From assembly GCA_937902285.1 (NCBI GenBank), contig CALGTB010000189.1, positions 1 through 23,716 of the forward strand: a stretch of DNA of 23,716 nt, in the 5' to 3' direction. This DNA is from an uncultured Actinomycetes bacterium (GTDB lineage Bacteria > Actinomycetota > Actinomycetes > S36-B12). Below, piece by piece: positions 21,964 to 23,716 of this stretch (positions are counted from its first letter, which is position 1; the number at the start of each line of letters is the position of its first letter). A program made the position numbers and the translations under genes. The notes beneath the pieces are model-generated. The model had not been told where the DNA came from, made no database searches, and saw nothing but the letters and a program-made list of their open reading frames with translations.

Positions 21964-23431
21964 CAGCGCTGTCCGCGTCCGCTTCTGCCCGTCGCCGACC
22001 GGCAACCCGCACGTGGGCATGGTGCGCACCGCGCTCTTCAACTGGGCGTACGCGCGGCACACCGGCGGGACCTTCGTGTTCCGCATCGAGGACACCGACA
22101 GCGCTCGCGACAGCGAAGAGTCGTACGAGGCCCTGCTGGCGGCACTGCGCTGGCTCGGCCTCGACTGGGACGAGGGCCCCGAGGTCGGCGGGGACTACGG
22201 CCCGTACCGGCAGTCCCAGCGGCTGGCCGTCTATGACGATGTCGCTGCCCGCCTCCGCGAGTCAGGGTCCGCCTACGACTGCTACTGCTCGACGGAGGAG
22301 CTCGACGCGCGTCGCGAGCGTGCCATGGCCGAGAAGCGGGCTCCGGGGTACGACGGCCACTGCCGCGCCCTGAGCGAGGCCCAGATCGCGGCCTACCGCG
22401 AGGAGGGCCGGCGTCCGGTACTCAGGTTCCGGATGCCCGACCGCGACATCACGTGGGACGACCTCGTGCGCGGACCGATCACCTTCGCCGCGGACCAAGT
22501 GCCCGACTTCGTGGTCGTGCGCGCCAACGGCGAGCCCCTGTACACGCTCGTCAACCCGGTCGATGACGCCCTCATGAGGGTGACCCACGTGCTCCGCGGC
22601 GAGGATCTCCTGTCGTCGACGCCGAGGCAGATCGCGCTCTACGAGGCCCTGGCCGAGCTGGGCGTCAGCGATGGCACGACACCGCGCTTCGGGCACCTCC
22701 CGTACGTCATGGGCGAGGGCAACAAGAAGCTGTCCAAGCGCGACCCGGAGTCCTCGCTGCAGTGGTACCGCGACGAGGGCTACCTGCCGGAGGCGCTGCT
22801 GAACTACCTCGCCCTGCTCGGCTGGTCGATGGGGGAGGACCGGGAGTTCTTCGGCAAGGACGAGATGGCCGCGGCCTTCAGCCTCGAACGGGTCAGCCCC
22901 AATCCGGCGAGGTTCGACCTCAAGAAGTGCACGGCGATCAACGGCGACTGGATCCGCGCGCTGGACCCTGCCGACCTCGCCCAGCGCATCGTCCCGTTCC
23001 TCGTGCGCGCGGGCGTGGTGAGCGAGCCGCTGTCCGACCGCCAGCAGGCGACGCTGGCTGCAGCCGTGCCCCTCGTGCAGGAGCGGCTCGAGACCCTCGC
23101 TCAGGCAGCCGGCATGCTCGGATTCCTGCTGGTCCCGGAGGGCTCCTTCGTGCGTGATCCAGCCGACGTGGCGAGCACGCTGAACGACGACGCCCGGCCG
23201 GTGATCGACGCGGCGATAGGGTCGCTGGAGTCCGTCGACGAGTGGCGCGCCGAGCCGATCGAGGCAGCGCTGCGCGCGGGCCTGATCGACGGACTCGGGC
23301 TCAAGCCCAAGGTGGCGTTCGGCCCCGTTCGTGTGGCGGTGTCGGGCCGCCGGGTCTCGCCGCCCCTGTTCGAGTCACTGGAGATCCTCGGGCGCGAGAC
23401 GACGCTGGCACGGCTGCGGTCGGCCCTGTAG
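21956..23431 (+). CDS. gltX: Glutamyl-tRNA synthetase
   Basis: Class I synthetase charging tRNA-Glu; in bacteria lacking GlnRS it also mischarges tRNA-Gln for GatCAB. 491 aa. The HIGH-like motif is HVGM (19-22) within RFCPSPTGNPHVGM; FRIEDTDSARDSEESYEALL follows; a Cys-x-Cys...Tyr...His-Cys cluster (YCSTEELDARRERAM ... GYDGHC) looks like the zinc knuckle; GEDLLSSTPRQIALYEAL is the acceptor-binding part; the KMSKS-like motif is KLSKR (258-262). A C-terminal helical anticodon-binding domain completes it. GTG 21956 overlaps the FAH stop, so it is co-translated. tRNA-Gln and tRNA-Glu genes lie just downstream. Confidence 0.97.
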   Translation: MTDSAVRVRFCPSPTGNPHVGMVRTALFNWAYARHTGGTFVFRIEDTDSARDSEESYEALLAALRWLGLDWDEGPEVGGDYGPYRQSQRLAVYDDVAARLRESGSAYDCYCSTEELDARRERAMAEKRAPGYDGHCRALSEAQIAAYREEGRRPVLRFRMPDRDITWDDLVRGPITFAADQVPDFVVVRANGEPLYTLVNPVDDALMRVTHVLRGEDLLSSTPRQIALYEALAELGVSDGTTPRFGHLPYVMGEGNKKLSKRDPESSLQWYRDEGYLPEALLNYLALLGWSMGEDREFFGKDEMAAAFSLERVSPNPARFDLKKCTAINGDWIRALDPADLAQRIVPFLVRAGVVSEPLSDRQQATLAAAVPLVQERLETLAQAAGMLGFLLVPEGSFVRDPADVASTLNDDARPVIDAAIGSLESVDEWRAEPIEAALRAGLIDGLGLKPKVAFGPVRVAVSGRRVSPPLFESLEILGRETTLARLRSAL

Positions 23432-23485
23432 GAGGGCGGCTCTCGGTCCCGTAGGAGGGCGGCTCTCGGTCCCGTAGGAGGGCGG
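23428..23485. repeat. 23-bp tandem repeat (about 2.5 copies) over the gltX stop
   Basis: Two identical consecutive 23-nt units (23428-23450 and 23451-23473), each beginning GTAGGAGGGCGG and ending GGTCCC, then a third partial copy of 12 nt (23474-23485). The first unit contains the gltX TAG stop. No hairpin is evident. It looks like a recent slippage or duplication event between gltX and the tRNA promoter. Confidence 0.85.
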
Positions 23486-23509
23486 GTCGGAGGTCGGTCA
23501 GCCAGCGTC

Positions 23510-23515
23510 TATACT
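23510..23515 (+). promoter_or_regulatory. tRNA-Gln promoter -10
   Basis: TATACT, five of six matches to TATAAT, lies 26 nt before the mature tRNA-Gln 5' end. The -35 region at the proper distance has no clear match. Confidence 0.55.
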
Positions 23516-23541
23516 TCCTAGGCCGAGTGATCGGCAGCCAT

Positions 23542-23613
23542 TGGGGTATGGGGTAATTGGCAGCCCAACTGATTCTGGTTCAGTTAGTCTAGGTTCGAGT
23601 CCTGGTACCCCAG
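23542..23613 (+). tRNA. tRNA-Gln (anticodon CUG)
   Basis: A 72-nt cloverleaf. Acceptor TGGGGTA pairs with TACCCCA (23606-23612), D-arm GGG...CCC, anticodon stem ACTGA/TCAGT (23568-23572/23580-23584) with loop TTCTGGT giving anticodon CTG (23575-23577), T-arm CTAGG/CCTGG around TTCGAGT. Discriminator G613; the 3' CCA is not encoded. It reads the Gln codon CAG. Confidence 0.95.
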
Positions 23614-23619
23614 CGACGC

Positions 23620-23644
23620 ACGGTCGCAGAAGTGCGACCGTTTG
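23620..23644 (+). terminator. Hairpin between tRNA-Gln and tRNA-Glu
   Basis: ACGGTCGCA (23620-23628), loop GAAG, TGCGACCGT (23633-23641), then TTG: a perfect 9-bp stem followed by a short T run. Probably a terminator of the tRNA-Gln transcript, or a processing hairpin if both tRNAs are co-transcribed. Confidence 0.65.
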
Positions 23645-23667
23645 TCATGTACGAGCACCACAGGCCT

Positions 23668-23716
23668 GGCCCCGTTGTGTAGTGGCCTAGCACGCCGCCC
23701 TCTCAAGGCGGTAGCG
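23668..23716 (+). tRNA. tRNA-Glu (anticodon CUC), cut off by the window end
   Basis: Acceptor 5' strand GGCCCCG, D-arm with AGTGGCCTAG, anticodon stem CCGCC/GGCGG (23695-23699/23707-23711) with loop CTCTCAA giving anticodon CTC (23702-23704), reading GAG. The T-arm and 3' acceptor strand lie beyond the window. Confidence 0.92.

Noticed and set aside
23428..23485. CRISPR array
   Set aside because: Copies are directly adjacent without spacers and there are no cas genes.

Overview
The window is a high-GC, gene-dense bacterial chromosome segment, almost certainly from an actinobacterium (Actinomycetota). The evidence is the GC-rich third codon positions, frequent GTG starts, an actinobacterial-type LeuA, a PPOX-family protein of the F420-dependent type, tRNAs without an encoded CCA end, and the order ilvB-ilvN-ilvC-serA-(...)-leuB-(...)-FAH-gltX-tRNAGln-tRNAGlu, which from memory resembles the Mycobacterium tuberculosis leu/ilv/serA/gltS region. 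Genus cannot be read from the sequence.

Layout. Positions 1-4047 hold the branched-chain and serine block: 3' end of ilvB, ilvN, ilvC, a strong hairpin, then serA. A DMT/EamA permease follows, convergent with a DHA2-type MFS exporter on the minus strand (4986-6428). Divergent from the exporter is a polysaccharide-type pair, a non-hydrolysing UDP-GlcNAc 2-epimerase and a processive membrane GT2, then a two-gene heterodimeric ABC exporter (9252-12949). On the minus strand lie leuA (12974-14722), a short leucine-rich leader ORF before it, and a PadR regulator (14842-15396). Divergent from padR is a PPOX-family protein gene overlapping a serine hydrolase gene. A small membrane protein gene (minus) separates this from leuB, ilvE, a citramalate-synthase-like gene (cimA), an FAH-family gene, gltX, tRNA-Gln(CUG) and a truncated tRNA-Glu(CUC).

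How it works together. AHAS (IlvBN), KARI (IlvC), LeuA, LeuB, CimA and IlvE cover most of Val/Leu/Ile synthesis; dihydroxy-acid dehydratase and LeuCD are not here. The two LeuA-family synthases each have their own amino-acid-sensing leader. leuA is preceded by a 14-residue ORF with four consecutive Leu codons and by mutually exclusive RNA helices, one of which hides the leuA ribosome-binding site. cimA is preceded by a 9-residue ORF with three consecutive Ile codons, a perfect hairpin and an intrinsic terminator. The Ile-coded leader independently supports CimA as the entry to isoleucine through citramalate.

Other points. Many genes have a -10-like hexamer exactly 6 nt before the start codon, the signature of leaderless mRNAs. 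A perfect 9-3-9 palindrome overlaps both leaderless promoters of the padR/PPOX divergon. The 2-epimerase frame has no stop codon before the GT2 gene and stays open through all of it, suggesting either a sequence indel or a frameshift-dependent fusion.
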